Shown: positions 11,670-23,004 of the stretch, one piece after another
Numbering within the stretch: position 1 is the first letter of the stretch
Layout: each line of letters opens with the position of its first letter
Assembly: GCA_037892935.1 (NCBI GenBank)
Contig: JAYXKI010000016.1
Coordinates: forward strand, 868,001 to 932,000
Direction of reading: 5' to 3'
DNA length: 64,000 nt
Source of the DNA: Phlebopus portentosus
Lineage: Eukaryota; Basidiomycota; Agaricomycetes; Boletales; Boletinellaceae
Translations under genes and position numbers: made by a program
Notes under the pieces: generated by a model
Databases searched by the model: none
What the model saw: the letters and a program-made list of their open reading frames with translations, nothing else
What the model was told of the DNA's origin: nothing

Positions 11670-12871
11670 TCAGGACTCGAAGACGAAGGACGCACCGACC
11701 TTGTGCGCTGCGGCGTCCTGCGTGCCATTGAGCTTCGTCGTGTCGAGGGCGAGACCGAAGGAAGCCCTGACGCCCGGACGGAGAGCCTGGGTGTAGCCTA
11801 ACGAGAGCACGCCAGTGTTGTTGATCTTCGCCTTGATAAACGCAGCGGAATCGAGGTATCTATTTATCACCATCAGTACCTATCTTAATCATAGATAAAG
11901 GTAACACTGACGTCTTGGTGGCAACCTCAAGAGCAACACCGTTAGCAGGTTTCGTGCTATCGTAGATAGCGCGTCCAGCAGCCTCAACGTCGCGGCTCAC
12001 GCGGTGGTAGTAGCTCGCGGAGAACTGCGAGAACTTGTTCGTCGCAAGCAGAGCAACGGCGTATTCCGGAGCACTGTAACCTACACCAGCAGAATAGCCT
12101 GCAATCTGGCCGGTGCTGACGTTGTACTGAGCCTCTCCGCCGAGCAGGAAGCCGTCGCGGCCAAGAACAGCATCCGCAGTGAAAGTCGGGCCCTGCGGAT
12201 AAGTAAGGTGAATATTACGTGATATAATATTTACGTAATATGATCGACAAAGATCAACGCGGTGATTCGTTCGTTCGGTGTGTCGCGTCACCAAAAGAAA
12301 AAGGGAACCCGCGATTTCACCCGAAATCAAGAAACGAATAGGAAGCAAGTAAGGGGAAAAAGTAAAGCGTAAACAAACCTTGAAGATGTTGAGGTTGGCA
12401 CGAGTGTGGACACCAGGAGTCTTGTACGCGGCGTTGAAGAGCACACTCTTCGACGTAGGCTGGACCTTCTCGCCAGATGCATACCCGGGGACGATGGATG
12501 CATTCACGTCGAGCTTGAGCCCACTGACAACGTTGTTCTCGAGCTCGACGATGGTGTTAAGTGTGTTCTTCGTCGTCCATTGTTGCGTAAGCGCGAGCCC
12601 GTGCTTGCGGTCCGTGTATTTAGTCTCGCCGACCGCATTCACAACGCCCGTTGGGAGTGAGGTGCCGTTAACCTTGAAAGCGACACCTGAGGGCGCTGTC
12701 GTCTTGACCTCCAACGCGGTACTACCGATTGGGAAGTCCTTGCTGAGCAAGTCACCAGAGGACTTGCCGAGATCCTACATCATGTTGAAAAATCTTCAAC
12801 TATTGCTCAACAAAGAAAGATCTCTATATACACACCTTCCAGGACGGCGGAACAGGCTGCGGGACAGACAT
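11670..12871 (-). CDS. POR1: Mitochondrial outer-membrane porin (VDAC)
   Basis: Voltage-dependent anion channel carrying ATP, ADP and other metabolites across the outer mitochondrial membrane. The N-terminus, MSVPQPVPPSWKDLGKSSGD then LLSKDFPIGSTALEVKT, is the typical porin start with its amphipathic helix. Later strands include LALTQQWTTKNTLNTIVELE, FNAAYKTPGVHTRANLNIF, FLLGGEAQYNVSTGQIAGYS and the C-terminal AFIKAKINNTGVLSLGYTQ with RPGVRASFGLALDT, ending GASFVFES. Introns near 12778-12835, 12194-12380 and 11862-11913 join in phase; the middle one is long for this genome. Total near 290 residues, as expected. Gene and frame are clear. Confidence 0.95.
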
Positions 12872-13084
12872 GTCGGCGAAAGAGAGGAATGTAGAAGGTG
12901 AACGTGAAAGAGATTGACTGGAAGACGTTATGTCCGCTCAAGACTCGTCATCTCGTCGCTGGCGCTGGATTATTTTGTGCCGTAATTATGTAATGTTTTG
13001 CACACGTGCATCTTTCTATCCTCTTTCGATCACCCGGAATCTTTACTCTAATCTATATGCACAGAATGTCGTCTATAGCTACTT

Positions 13085-14372
13085 TCAGACCTTACCATTT
13101 CCTTCCGTAGATATATCTACTTCATCGAAAGCATTACTTGCTGCACGTCCTTCTTGCAATTCAATCGGAGGAGGTTTTCCTGATACATTGTTCTTCGTCT
13201 CTTTCGGACTGAGCGAAGCACCGCCGAAGAAGGCGCGGATATCCTTCTGTGCGGGGTCGTGAGCGGAGCTTCCAATTCCACCTTGTTGACGTTTCTGAAA
13301 CAGAAGTGACGTTAGGATACCTCTTCAGATTTATTTCGCATTTGCGTACCACTTTGTCAAGGTGGGAATGCCGATTGATGTCGGTGACTTTCACCTTCAA
13401 TGGAGGAAGATCAGGTTGGTCCACCTCTACCGTATCACCTTCCTTTAGACCCTAAGACGCGACAAATGGCATGAAAAACCAATAAGATAATCTCTATAGG
13501 TCCGTACGTACGATGAGATCGATCGTCACCCGCGTCCATGCGGTATTCATCAGTCCTGTCCATTTCCCTCCTTGTGCTCCGGCCTGGACGTCTCGATCTT
13601 TCCTAACGAGAGCAGCAATGAGCTCGCTGATGCATAAGCCATGGCTGACGATTGAAACGTGTGCCTTCTCTCCAGTCTTCGCGGCGTTACATATGTGAGG
13701 TATTATGATCTCTTCCACCGCTCTTTCCGCACGAGCTCGTAAATCATTCAGGCTCTCGCCATCGGGGAATTTATCCTTTCGGTTGTAAATAACAGGATAA
13801 ACACCGCGTGCGTATTGTTCTTCTCGAGAGAGATTTTCGTCAGCTTTCAAGCTCCACGGCCTGCTCTCTGCGACACCGAAGTGCTGCTCGCGCAGGTCCT
13901 TGGAAACTGTAAAGGATGGTTTGGGCTCCGGTTGTGCGACTAGTATAGCCTGTGCAGTGGTATGGGCGCGTTTAAGGTCCGAGGTATAAATTGCAGTGAA
14001 ATGAGTATTGGAAGAGGCGAAGAAATCTCCAGCTGCTCTTGCTTGCTTTAATAGAAGCGCTTTAGAGGCGATCGCCATATGAGAAATATGAGTATATAGT
14101 GCATACATTCATCCCTTTAGCATCATTCGTTAGGTCAGCTCACGATATCATCTGAAGAATAACTTACCATGGTTTGAGAGTGATGCATCTGCCCATCCGG
14201 CCCACACTGTTTTCTTCGAACACAATTTAATGCACGTTCTCTAAATTCATTCATAACTTACTAGGTTGTCCGTAGACTCTCCATGCCTAACCTATGGTAT
14301 TATTCATTCAGATTCACAATTAAACGACAGATGAACGGGAGAACTCACAAATGTGACAGTCACCAAAGCCAT
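13085..14372 (-). CDS. Histidine-phosphatase superfamily (phosphoglycerate mutase-like) protein
   Basis: Probable cytosolic phosphatase of the branch-1 histidine phosphatase family. The start ATG at 14372 reads MALVTVTF and, after an intron, VRHGESTDNL, the RHG catalytic signature whose His is phosphorylated. The next exons give VWAGWADASLSNHG, then a block with IYTSDLKRAHTTAQAI, KDLREQHFGVAESRPW, FPDGESLNDLRARAERAVEE and HVSIVSHGLCISELIAAL containing the second catalytic His. The C-terminus is a less conserved tail ending STEGNGKV. This is the broad fungal family annotated as phosphoglycerate mutase-like; the substrate cannot be read from sequence and a true glycolytic role is unlikely. At least five introns. 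Confidence 0.87.
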
Positions 14373-14650
14373 CGCTTTTCAGACCGCCCACAGCTGGAGA
14401 CAAGGTGCCAGTCGATGACAGAAACGTGTTCAAAGCCAGGGCGGACATGTTGCTCCGGTAATGAGTCACAGAAGTCCTCGGTTTATTGACACAACTGGAG
14501 GATTAGTCAGCGACACGCGTAAGCTGTACTTACCCGAACCTTCGAGTGCACCGCTTATGCACGCTTGACCAGTATACACGTTGGCGCTGACGCGTCTCTT
14601 GTTTTTATACCTCCACCAGCTCGCGTCCTGAAGCAAGATATAGGAGAAAC

Positions 14651-16156
14651 ATGTCAACAAGCAACTCTCGCGCCACCTTTGCTATCGCTCCAGAGCGACA
14701 GGAAGGTGAAATACTAAGCATTGGACAGCAATGCTCGGCTGTCCAGCAGAAGTGCACTGTCGTGGATTTCTTGCCCTTCTCATGCGATCATTGCAAGAAA
14801 CGTTTTTGCCAGGACCACAGGACTCCAGAGAGCCATTCGTGCGAGAAATGGGACGCGAGTGCGGCTGACCGAAGAGCTCTTGAGTGTACGTCCCTTCATT
14901 CTTCTTATGCTGAGAGGTCTGATTAATTGTTGTTTCTAGGTCCATTATGCTCTGAACTCATAGCCATTCCGCCTGGCGAAGACCCGAACATCAGACTCGG
15001 GAGACATGTCGATGAGAGTTGCGTGGTCATGACCGGCAAAGCTGCCAAGAAGTCAACAACACCAACCTGTGCACGAGCTCGTTGCGACAAGCCTCTCTGG
15101 CAGCCCATCACCTGCGATGTAAGTACTTCTTCGTTTGCTTGATTGTAGAACTGGGCCCTTAATTCTTTACGCTGCATATTAGAAATGTCGTAAACAATTC
15201 TGCGCTCCGCACAGATACCCGAAAGACCACCAATGCATTTCCTTATCGTCGCCTACGCCATCATTCACGTCTAACTCGACGTCCCAGAAGCAATCAAAGC
15301 CACTAGCGAACATCTCGTCGCAAACTTCCACAAAGAGCGCGGTAGCGATGGCTGCCCTCAAGCGTTCATTCGGAGCAACGAATCTGGGCAATTCCTCGTC
15401 TTCACCCTCACCTGCGTCGCCAGCTCCTCAAAGGGTCCAGACGAAAGCTGCACCCTCAATGAACGCTTCGACGAGCACGTCATCTGCAGTTTCAAGCGGT
15501 TCTAGTAGCTCTACCAAACCCAAGATACCAATATCATCCAAGGATCGGTGCGTACCCTTTCCTTCGCCTCCGTTCAAAGAGTTCTCAAAATGTACCAGTC
15601 CTGAAATTCCTACTTTATTGCATTCTGCACCTACTCTGGTTTCTGCTTCCGCCGCCACCGCCAACGACACTTCCAACCCTGCGCCTGGCGGTATAACCCT
15701 TACGTCGTCTACGTCGTCTCCGACTGGTCGTTGCGCCCCTACGTTTTCGTTCCTTGACGCTGATGCGTTTAAACCACCTCCGCTATTTGGCCGCGCCTAA
15801 CATCTGTTCTCTTATCTGACCTGTATCTCTATCACACCGTTTGACTTGTATCGATGCCTTACCTTCCATTCCGCTGTAATTCATGATTCATATTATCTTA
15901 CATTCTTATAATTTTCTTCTCTTAACACTCGTAATTTAATCTATGAAGCCGAGCGGTTGCAGAACGGAAGTCTCGACTTCGCGCCATGCAAGAGCGACAA
16001 AGGAAGGGTGTAAGTCCTGTCTTCGTCGTTCACTTGATTCGATGTTTATGCTTTGCATCGTTCCTTCATCTTTAGCTCTTGAGTCCTCAGGAGGAGGAAC
16101 GATTGAAAGCTTTACAAGAAAGCGTCAAAGATGACAAGGACTGTGTCATCATGTAA
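14651..16156 (+). CDS. AN1-type zinc-finger protein (Cuz1/ZFAND-like)
   Basis: Probable ubiquitin/proteasome-linked adaptor of the Cuz1/ZFAND2 group. Two AN1 zinc fingers are visible: FLPFSCDHCKKRFCQDHRTP with later ESHSCEKW, and CDKCRKQFCAPHRYPKDHQC, separated by an insert with CPLCSELI. A Ser/Thr-rich linker follows. The conserved C-terminus is recovered only if a ~398-base intron (donor 15549, acceptor 15946) is removed, giving DRRAVAERKSRLRAMQERQR, then after another intron LLSPQEEERLKALQES and the end DKDCVIM. The -CVIM end is a CaaX-like prenylation motif. Without removing the long intron the frame stays open to 15799 and ends PPLFGRA, so an alternative shorter C-terminus is possible. 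Start chosen as first ATG in frame with finger 1. Confidence 0.85.
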
Positions 16157-16436
16157 CTCTTGATACCCTGCTTCAGCTGTTTATTCTCTCCTTGATTTTT
16201 ATAGCTGGTCTTTGTTGGCCCGGAATACTTTTGGTTCAGGAATTTCAATCGATGCAAACTGCAGGCATTTTTTCTCTTTCATAAGTGTACTCATCGGATG
16301 GATTTTCAGCGCTTTAGCTCAAACCTTTGTTGCGATGTTGCATCTATCAATCGATCAAGCGATGCAGCGTCTCATGCCTAAGCGACAAAAATAATGTCCG
16401 CAATTTTCATTCCCAAACAAGACAGAAGGCCGTGGA

Positions 16437-17519
16437 TCAACACAAGAATCCTGAGTCGTCTCCAGAGTCTGAAGACGATTCTGAACTAGAACTAGACGCA
16501 GCGCCGGATCCCGAGATGCTGGTGGTTATGGGTGCTTCCTCGACATATACACCCGAGAGGTAATAGTTCTCCGTCACATCTGAGACGAGTAACGATAGGA
16601 CACCGACGTGGAAGTCAGCGGAGTTCGAGCTCGTAGCAGCGGATACAGCGGGAACGGTCAGCTGCAAATCGTCTGAACCTGTTGAAGAATACAGCGCGAC
16701 TGTTTGTGCGTCGAACTGATGGACACAAGCATTATATGTGCGAATCTTCAGTTTCATGGTGGCTTGAGGAAGACAAACGTACGTCGATGTCATATGCGAA
16801 GTTATACCACGTCCCGGCCTCCCACTCCGTGCCCCACTGCGCCTGGCTATTTGCGAACCACTGGAGGTATGTCGAATTGGGACTCACACCAGTCTTCAGC
16901 TCGGTGAAATGTGACTCGAAGAACAGAATCTGGTGTTCCCCTGAGAACTACATGTATTGCAAGTTCTTGTCAATCACTCTGGCCTTACAACGCAAATGCG
17001 CGTGGCAAGACACTCACATTCGGACTGTTCTCCCCATCCTGCATGATCGAAAAGTGATAAATCAAGTTACCCGTACCAAGGTTCGCGGAAGTCTGCGGGA
17101 TGAGTTCCGTACGTTCCATACCATCCGAGTTCCAAATCGCTGAACTGTCGATCGTGACTCGCAAACCTTGCGTCTCGTCAGTATCTGCTGGATTCTTGTA
17201 TGACGGGTCGAGAGCGAGGTAGTCTGAGGTTGCTCCGGAGCCATGGATGTACTGTCAGCAGTGAAACGTTCAGTGAGATTCAGTGGCCGCGTGCAGCGGT
17301 TGGGTGATACTGACCCATTGGTATTCGCCGACTTGGTTAGACCATGACCCTGAGGTAGATATTAATGTAGGGGTTTCCAATGACATCTGCACGACTTACA
17401 GTTGTCGAAATCCGAGGCAGAGTTGTAGGCATCGAATGAGCCGGACCATACTACGGTACCCGCATGGACACTAATGCCCAAGAATGAAGCAATTCCAACA
17501 GAGAGACTAACGATCGCAT
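16437..17519 (-). CDS. GH131 secreted beta-glucanase-like protein with an apparent frame break in the signal peptide
   Basis: Predicted extracellular glucanase acting on beta-1,3/1,4-type glucans. The mature part begins AGTVVWSGSFDAYNSASDFD and continues over introns as WSWSNQVGEYQW, YIHGSGATSDYLALDPSYKN, GLRVTIDSSAIWNSDGMERT, ELIPQTSANLGTGNLFYHFS, HQILFFESHFTELKTG, TWYNFAYDIDF and FHVGVLSLLVSD, all characteristic of GH131. A Ser/Glu/Asp-rich tail follows and no cellulose-binding module is seen. The only ATG after the TATA box (17519) starts MRSLVSL but runs out of frame into a stop; the hydrophobic signal sequence SLSVGIASFLGISVHA is in the next frame. One missing base near 17495-17510 would explain this. 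Otherwise the gene reads cleanly. Confidence 0.82.
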
Positions 17520-17640
17520 ATTGTCCGGTTCGAGGCGAGCCGGCAGCGAAAATCAAGTTTAGATCTTGAATACTGGACGAAAAGAGGAAACAGTTCAACT
17601 CTTTCCTGTTCAACTCTTCCTTGGCCTTGGTGTATGTGAT

Positions 17641-17650
17641 CCTTATATAC
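17641..17650 (-). promoter_or_regulatory. TATA box of GH131 gene
   Basis: On the minus strand this reads GTATATAAGG, about 125 bases before the ATG at 17519. It supports the start region chosen for the GH131 gene and argues against a start at the more distant ATG at 17694. Confidence 0.55.
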
Positions 17651-18044
17651 CTGGCTAGCAGGCAAAAAAGCTGCGGAAGCCGTAAGTAAATCAAATTAAT
17701 CCGAGGTAGACACGTCGACAGTCCGACATAACTGGATGTTTGTCGGGATCTAAAAACGGATCATGGCATTCATTATGTTGTCAAGATTTCGGACGTTATG
17801 TTGCCAAGGCCACATGAACGAATCCATCGAGGAAAATGTTTTCCGAAGTATTTGCGTAGGAACTGATAACTATATGTACCGTCTTGTCTTGCGATTGAAT
17901 GTTTAAGAAAAGTTCTTCCGATGAAACAATGCGAAGCACAAACGTCGCGATCATGCATTCAGAAAAGTTTTATGTACATCGTGACTACCTCACTGGTAAT
18001 ATCAATATCACTGGAAAACACTCAAGACTGTTCTAACGCTGCAC

Positions 18045-18600
18045 GCTTTCTGCCGGTCCAAGCTTCACTATAAGGCAAGAACGTCCATACGCGTGCAACA
18101 TCTGAGATTCATTACCGTGTACCGTATAAGTCGACTTTGTTCATTAAAGAACATCTTCATCGTGACCAAGTGAACGCTGAAATCGATGTCGGAGTCATCT
18201 TCATAGTACGAATCTACTTTATGCCTGGTAATCTCTCCATTGTTCCTCTTTCCCGTCAGATAAACCGTGAAATCTTCCTATCCCTCCATGAAGAATTTCC
18301 CATCAAGACCGACTACCTTGGGCACGATAATTTCGCACTGTCGAAGACGTGGAGTTTTGCATCGAGACCGAAGTCTTTGCAAGCTTTCATCAGCATTGCG
18401 TCGGTTCCGTTAAGGTTTTGAGCGATAAAGTCGAGAGTATTGCCATCTCTGGGTTTAACTTCAATCGGATATTCGTGGTCAAGGTCGAATCCGAGGTATA
18501 CGTATCCAAGGCTATGTATTGCTTCGATCACATACGTATCTCAATGGCGCTTGACTTAGCTTCGGAAGTATATGCACACCCTCAAAGCGGGACCTTGTAG
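18045..18600 (-). pseudogene. Relic of a 2OG-Fe(II) oxygenase-family gene (C-terminal half)
   Basis: Conceptual translation on the minus strand matches the C-terminal half of the oxygenase at 51.5-53 kb. Matching pieces in order are YLGFDLDHEYPIEVK, NTLDFIAQNLNGTDAMLMKA, CKDFGLDAKLHVF, EIIVPKVVGLDGKFFMEG, an in-frame TAG followed by EDF, then after a further frame change GNESQMLHAYGRSC and LIVKLGPAE. The N-terminal catalytic core (HxD and distal His) is not found upstream. The stop codon and frame changes show a non-functional copy. It lies 33 kb from the intact gene and in opposite orientation. Confidence 0.82.
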
Positions 18601-18711
18601 ATATGCTATGAAGAAGCTGCTCAGACCAAGCATGAAGAAACATTGACGGATTTCGCTTTAACATCAAAGCACAGACCAAAGAAAAGTAAGTATTTAAGGC
18701 AGCCAAAGACT

Positions 18712-19469
18712 CTACTTGGTCTTGTGGATTCTAAGTTTGTTCGGGTTATACAGGTAGTTTTCTGAGTAGTTCTTTGGAGGTATCCTCTTCACAGTCTCAG
18801 GTTGCCTAATAAACAGTTGTGAGTGGATTATCGTCGAGAATGTCTGGAAGAACTTACACAAAATAGTCCCATCCTTAGGAGAATAAAAAAGGATTTCAAT
18901 CATTGAATGGATATATAGCAATGAACGAGACGAACCTTGTTTCTCGGCGAAATGGATAGCGTCTTCCTTGGTGCGGAAGGATATGCGGAGACCCTGAACA
19001 TAATCCGCGCTTCAACCAGGCATCATTGTCAACCAATGGGAGAGTTTAAGGCCAGATCGGAAACGCACGAGCTAGCCCAGCCCATTTGTGGGTTCTCCCA
19101 GCGTCCACCTCCCTGCAAGATGTCGAAGTCGATTCTCCATTTCTCGCCCTTGTTGCCACCACTTTGCATCGTATTACGGGTAGGTTTGAAGATGCGGACG
19201 CTTCGATGATGCAGTTCGACTGGCACATTAATAAATATCGATTACCTTTAAATAACTAAAGGGAGAAACACACCGGGTGCGCCGCTAACGACATCTGCTG
19301 TGATTGCCTCCTTCGGCGGAACTTTCGTGATTTCGGAGGGCTGCCGTTGCGCAACCTCAACACCGGTCTGAGACGTAGTAGATGTGCTCTCCATCCTCAC
19401 GATGTTCAAAGTGGCGAATCTCATAGGACGGGCAGCAGCGCCGCGCTGAACGGCGCGTAGCAAGGACAT
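18712..19469 (-). CDS. NDUFS4: NADH:ubiquinone oxidoreductase subunit NDUFS4 (18-21 kDa subunit of complex I)
   Basis: Accessory matrix-arm subunit of respiratory complex I. The start MSLLRAVQRGAAARPMRFAT is an Arg-rich mitochondrial targeting sequence without acidic residues. After a Thr/Ser-rich spacer come the conserved blocks SVRIFKPTRNTMQSGGNKGE, KWRIDFDILQGGGRWENP, MGWASS, GLRISFRTKEDAIHFAEKQG and, in the last exon, FVQPETVKRIPPKNYSENYL followed by YNPNKLRIHKTK. Length of about 180 residues fits. The ATG at 19469 is preferred over one 66 bases upstream because it starts the presequence. At least three introns. It shares a 366-base divergent promoter with the F-box/LRR-like gene. Confidence 0.95.
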
Positions 19470-19835
19470 GATGGTTTGAGAGTGAGAGGAACTGGAGAAC
19501 ACCCGTACGTAATCAAGATATATTCTATTTTCCACGCGTTCTTCTAATTCTTCTGGAACCAGCGCTGCTCAGTCCTCTGCGCTCTGCGCCCGTCCTTAGC
19601 TTCCTATGCGTATCTAAGCTACCGTTTTCACTCCGCTGGTCAATCCCGCCTGCGTACTCTGTCGTTCGTTCAACCACCACACTCGTTTCATTATACTCTC
19701 AGATAGGTCGAACCACGTGCATCCCTACCTGTTTCCTGAGATTTATCGGACGTACATAGCCGTTCCAGTCTCTCGCAGTTTTCTGCAAGGCGCGGGCTTT
19801 CGTATCTTTACGAGACGTCGAGGCTTCTTGATTGA

Positions 19836-22243
19836 GTGATGTCGGTGAAACGAATGCACTCACGACGCCTGTCATTGTTCGGTTTAGGTCAGTCTCAGCC
19901 CCTTTCCTCTGGGGAACAGACACCGCGGCCGAATACCACAGCGTCATTCGCGTTGTCCATCAGCGCACCTGCCGCAAAGCAGGTTGATGGAAAGCCTGTG
20001 GCATATGAAGCACAGAGGGCCCCTATTCGTCGTAAACTGTCGAAGAGAAGGAAGCCGGGGCAGAAAAATCAGGAGCTTTCTCCCTCCTCACCAACTAGTA
20101 GCTATTCGCACTCGAACTTGCATCTATCAGAGCTCAGCCATGGGTCTGATGTGGCTTATACAAACCAAACTCGATCCACTTTGAAGAGGAAAACGTCTAT
20201 GAATGTGCGAGCAGCGCTTCAGTCTATCTTTATCCCGAGACCGTCTAGGAAATCCGTCGCAGGTATGGGAATCGGAGGAAAGCCGGTCGAGAGACGTAAA
20301 GAAAATGGGAGAAGGCCTTACTATTACGAGTCTCGCTCGCCATCGCCGCCATCGCCGGAAATCCGACCTCCCTCAGGTCTGGGTCAGATCGCAAGTTCCG
20401 TCGATCTCTCTACTTATGTCCAAGAAGAATACGAAGCATCGCTTCTGCGCTCTCTATCAGGAGAAAACTCTAGGGATCCCTCTGTAGTCCATTTCATTCC
20501 TACTCCGCCTTCGGACGATACGACTGCGAATGGGAGTCCAGCAACAAATCGTGCCAGGTCCCTGAAAGGCGAGAGCACCGGAGACCTGTTTTATCACCCC
20601 ACTTGCAGCCACCATCAGAACCATCTGAAGAACTCATAACAGTGCTGGACTTGGCTATGCCTTATTTCTCTCCGCACAGTCTATCCTCTATTGCGGTTGC
20701 GAGTCGTAGTTTCCTTCATTCCGCTCGTATTGCAATGTATACGAATATCGATTCCGACGACGTAGGAGACGATGAGAAGCGACGTCGAGGAGTCTTGCAA
20801 ACCATAACTACTAACGCCGAACTTGCAGGCATGGTGAAAAGCTTGCGTTGGGTGTGCACACACACCCCAATATCCTCGTCGAATCCTTCCCTTAATACCA
20901 AACGAAGTATACCCAGGCGCATGCCGACGATATCAATTTCCTCATCACCGGAAGAGTTTGTTCTTCCGCGTGTCTTTGCCCTTCTTCCGAACCTCGAAAC
21001 TTTGGTACTGCTCCAACCTCAAGGTCCATTTTACAATCGTTTATTCCCTCTCATTCGTCGGCTCGGTCTCCCGGCGCATCGCCAACGTCCTCACCATCGC
21101 AGTCGCTCCGCTCTCTACTCACGTCGCTGAGATCGCTTACTTTGGCAGGACGTACGACTGTGTCGACGAGTTTTGGCTCCGTCCTGGTGTGCTTCCTCGA
21201 ATTACATCCCGGTATCCGCGAGCTCATCCTCCCAGACATGTTTTGTCTGCCCGATGCTCACTCATTATCTCGCCATGGTTCGAGCTCGTCCTCTCATTCG
21301 TCTAGTCCAGTTAGCGCACCAGGCCATGAAGTCATACCACCTGTTCCGGCATTACCGCCTTGCTATTCACCAATGATGAAAAATCAAGAGCCCCTTATTC
21401 CAACCTTATTGCCTAACCTCACTCGCATCAGTGCGCCGTTGACACTTGCGACGCAACTTGTTCCGGGTCGGCCATTGCGTGTTGTTGATATTGAGCTCTC
21501 GACAAGCTTATACGAGGGCTTACGACCTGCGGAAGTTGCTCATTCTCTTGCCGAGGCTCGTAGTATCCTTAACAAAAATCAGAGCGAAGACGGAAAGGCT
21601 GTGAACTGGAGAGCCGCGAGACATTCTCGGCGATTTGGTACTGGCAGCACCCCGACGGGTCCATTACCGACGCTGACACCAACGTTCCCGCTACCATCCA
21701 CACCTTCCCCAGGCGAAGAAGCGAAATTCACTAACTGGAAAGCTGCAAGACAGGCGAGACGCGCTGGTATTACGACTGCTGCTGAGCAGAAGCCATCGTT
21801 ACGCGAGTTGACTGTGAGGTGCACTGCTAAGGTGGATTGTCGGACTATCGGCAGACTTCTTATCGCTTTGGGTAAAGAGCTTGGAGAGGTATTAGAAGTT
21901 CTTGTCATCAGATGGTGTGGCTCCGAATCTGTACGTGTTTTATAAGTCCTTGCTATACACTAGTACCGATGTTGACCGCTATGAATTTCAGGACCTCCGC
22001 ACCCAACTAACGCTCACCCTCTCGCGCTACTGTTCCCTACACCGTCTCGAGATCTCAGTCGATCGCGAGTCGGACTCAGACTCCAATCCCGACATATCAG
22101 ATAATCAAGAATCAGACAAAACGGAAGCGGACTTGCAAGCGAGTATCGCAACTGAACGGAACCTAGTTGAACAATGGTCCCGTATGTGCCCTGATCTCTC
22201 ACATATCGAGTTCGCATCTGGACGCATTTGGAGGGCGAGCTAA
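19836..22243 (+). CDS. F-box/LRR-like protein with long disordered N-terminus
   Basis: Unnamed basidiomycete protein. About 210 N-terminal residues are Ser/Arg/Pro-rich and low in structure (for example RRKLSKRRKPGQKNQE, SPSPPSPEIRPPSG). An F-box-like helix region follows: ELITVLDLAMPYFSPHSLSS, IAVASRSFLHSARIAMYTNI. Leucine-rich segments come next (VFALLPNLETL, SLTLAGRTTVSTSFGS, PGIRELILPD, LRELTVRCTA) and a C-terminus ending FASGRIWRAS. The reading frame changes twice: introns of 125 bases (20484-20608) and 98 bases (21005-21102) with GT-AG borders restore it, but single-base losses would also fit. The last intron (about 21930-21991) is clear. If a true F-box, it would recruit a substrate to an SCF ubiquitin ligase. 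Confidence 0.6.
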
Positions 22244-23004
22244 GACTCAAAACCGGAATTTTTGGACCCCATTCGTTCTCTAGTATTTATTGGTCATGAG
22301 TGTATGTACAGTACGCGTTGAGCTGGGGCTCTTTTAGACCGGATACATCACCCTTGCTTCCCTTTATGCACTCATCTTGCAGCATACCGCATACTTTCCT
22401 TCCTTCCTTGGCAGTATACATTTGCTGCTAAGTGACTGACTTACCAGCTTTTAGAAACTGACTTCGACGTTCGAGTGTGTATCATATCTCTAGTATAATT
22501 TTGTTCCTTTGCCGTTTCCGCCTATACATTGATCGCCTGCTCTGTTTTTGTGCGTGTAGATAACTGAGACTATTCGCGTGTCTTCTATATCTAATTGCTT
22601 TGCCAGCACGAAGATTCTCTTATAAAACTGATAAAATCAGTGTTGAGATGCGACGATCTGATGACTAAATTGGCACGCACGATTCCCCCACGTGCTCGGC
22701 ACACGGCCGCGTCTCGCGCGCTTCGTCGTCGTCCAGCGCCTGGTTGGTGACTTCCTAACTCTTCTTATCCTCTATCCATCATCGCCTTCGTGGCGCTTTT
22801 TGCGGGGCTTCAGGCAAGAAAAAACGCAGAACAGAACATCTCAGCTGCAACGAGATCAGCTGCAGAAAGTAACCGGCTGACCACCCAGTCGGGTCGATGC
22901 GGGCCTGGTTTGCGTTAACCCCGAGAGTGGATTTGGAATTTCGACAAACTCGGATTTAACGCAGAAAAGTCTACAAAATATCAAGAAGTAGGCACGAGAT
23001 ATAT
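22244..23004. other. Intergenic region upstream of TORC2 subunit gene
   Basis: Long spacer with T/C-rich DNA including CTTCCTTCCTT near 22395, and a CACGTG element at about 22689. No supported gene; one short reading frame at 22692-22880 has no recognisable features. Confidence 0.35.

Noticed and set aside
20958..21305. 115-codon plus frame inside the F-box/LRR-like gene
   Set aside because: Overlaps better coding frames (leucine-rich repeats) and has no recognisable sequence of its own.
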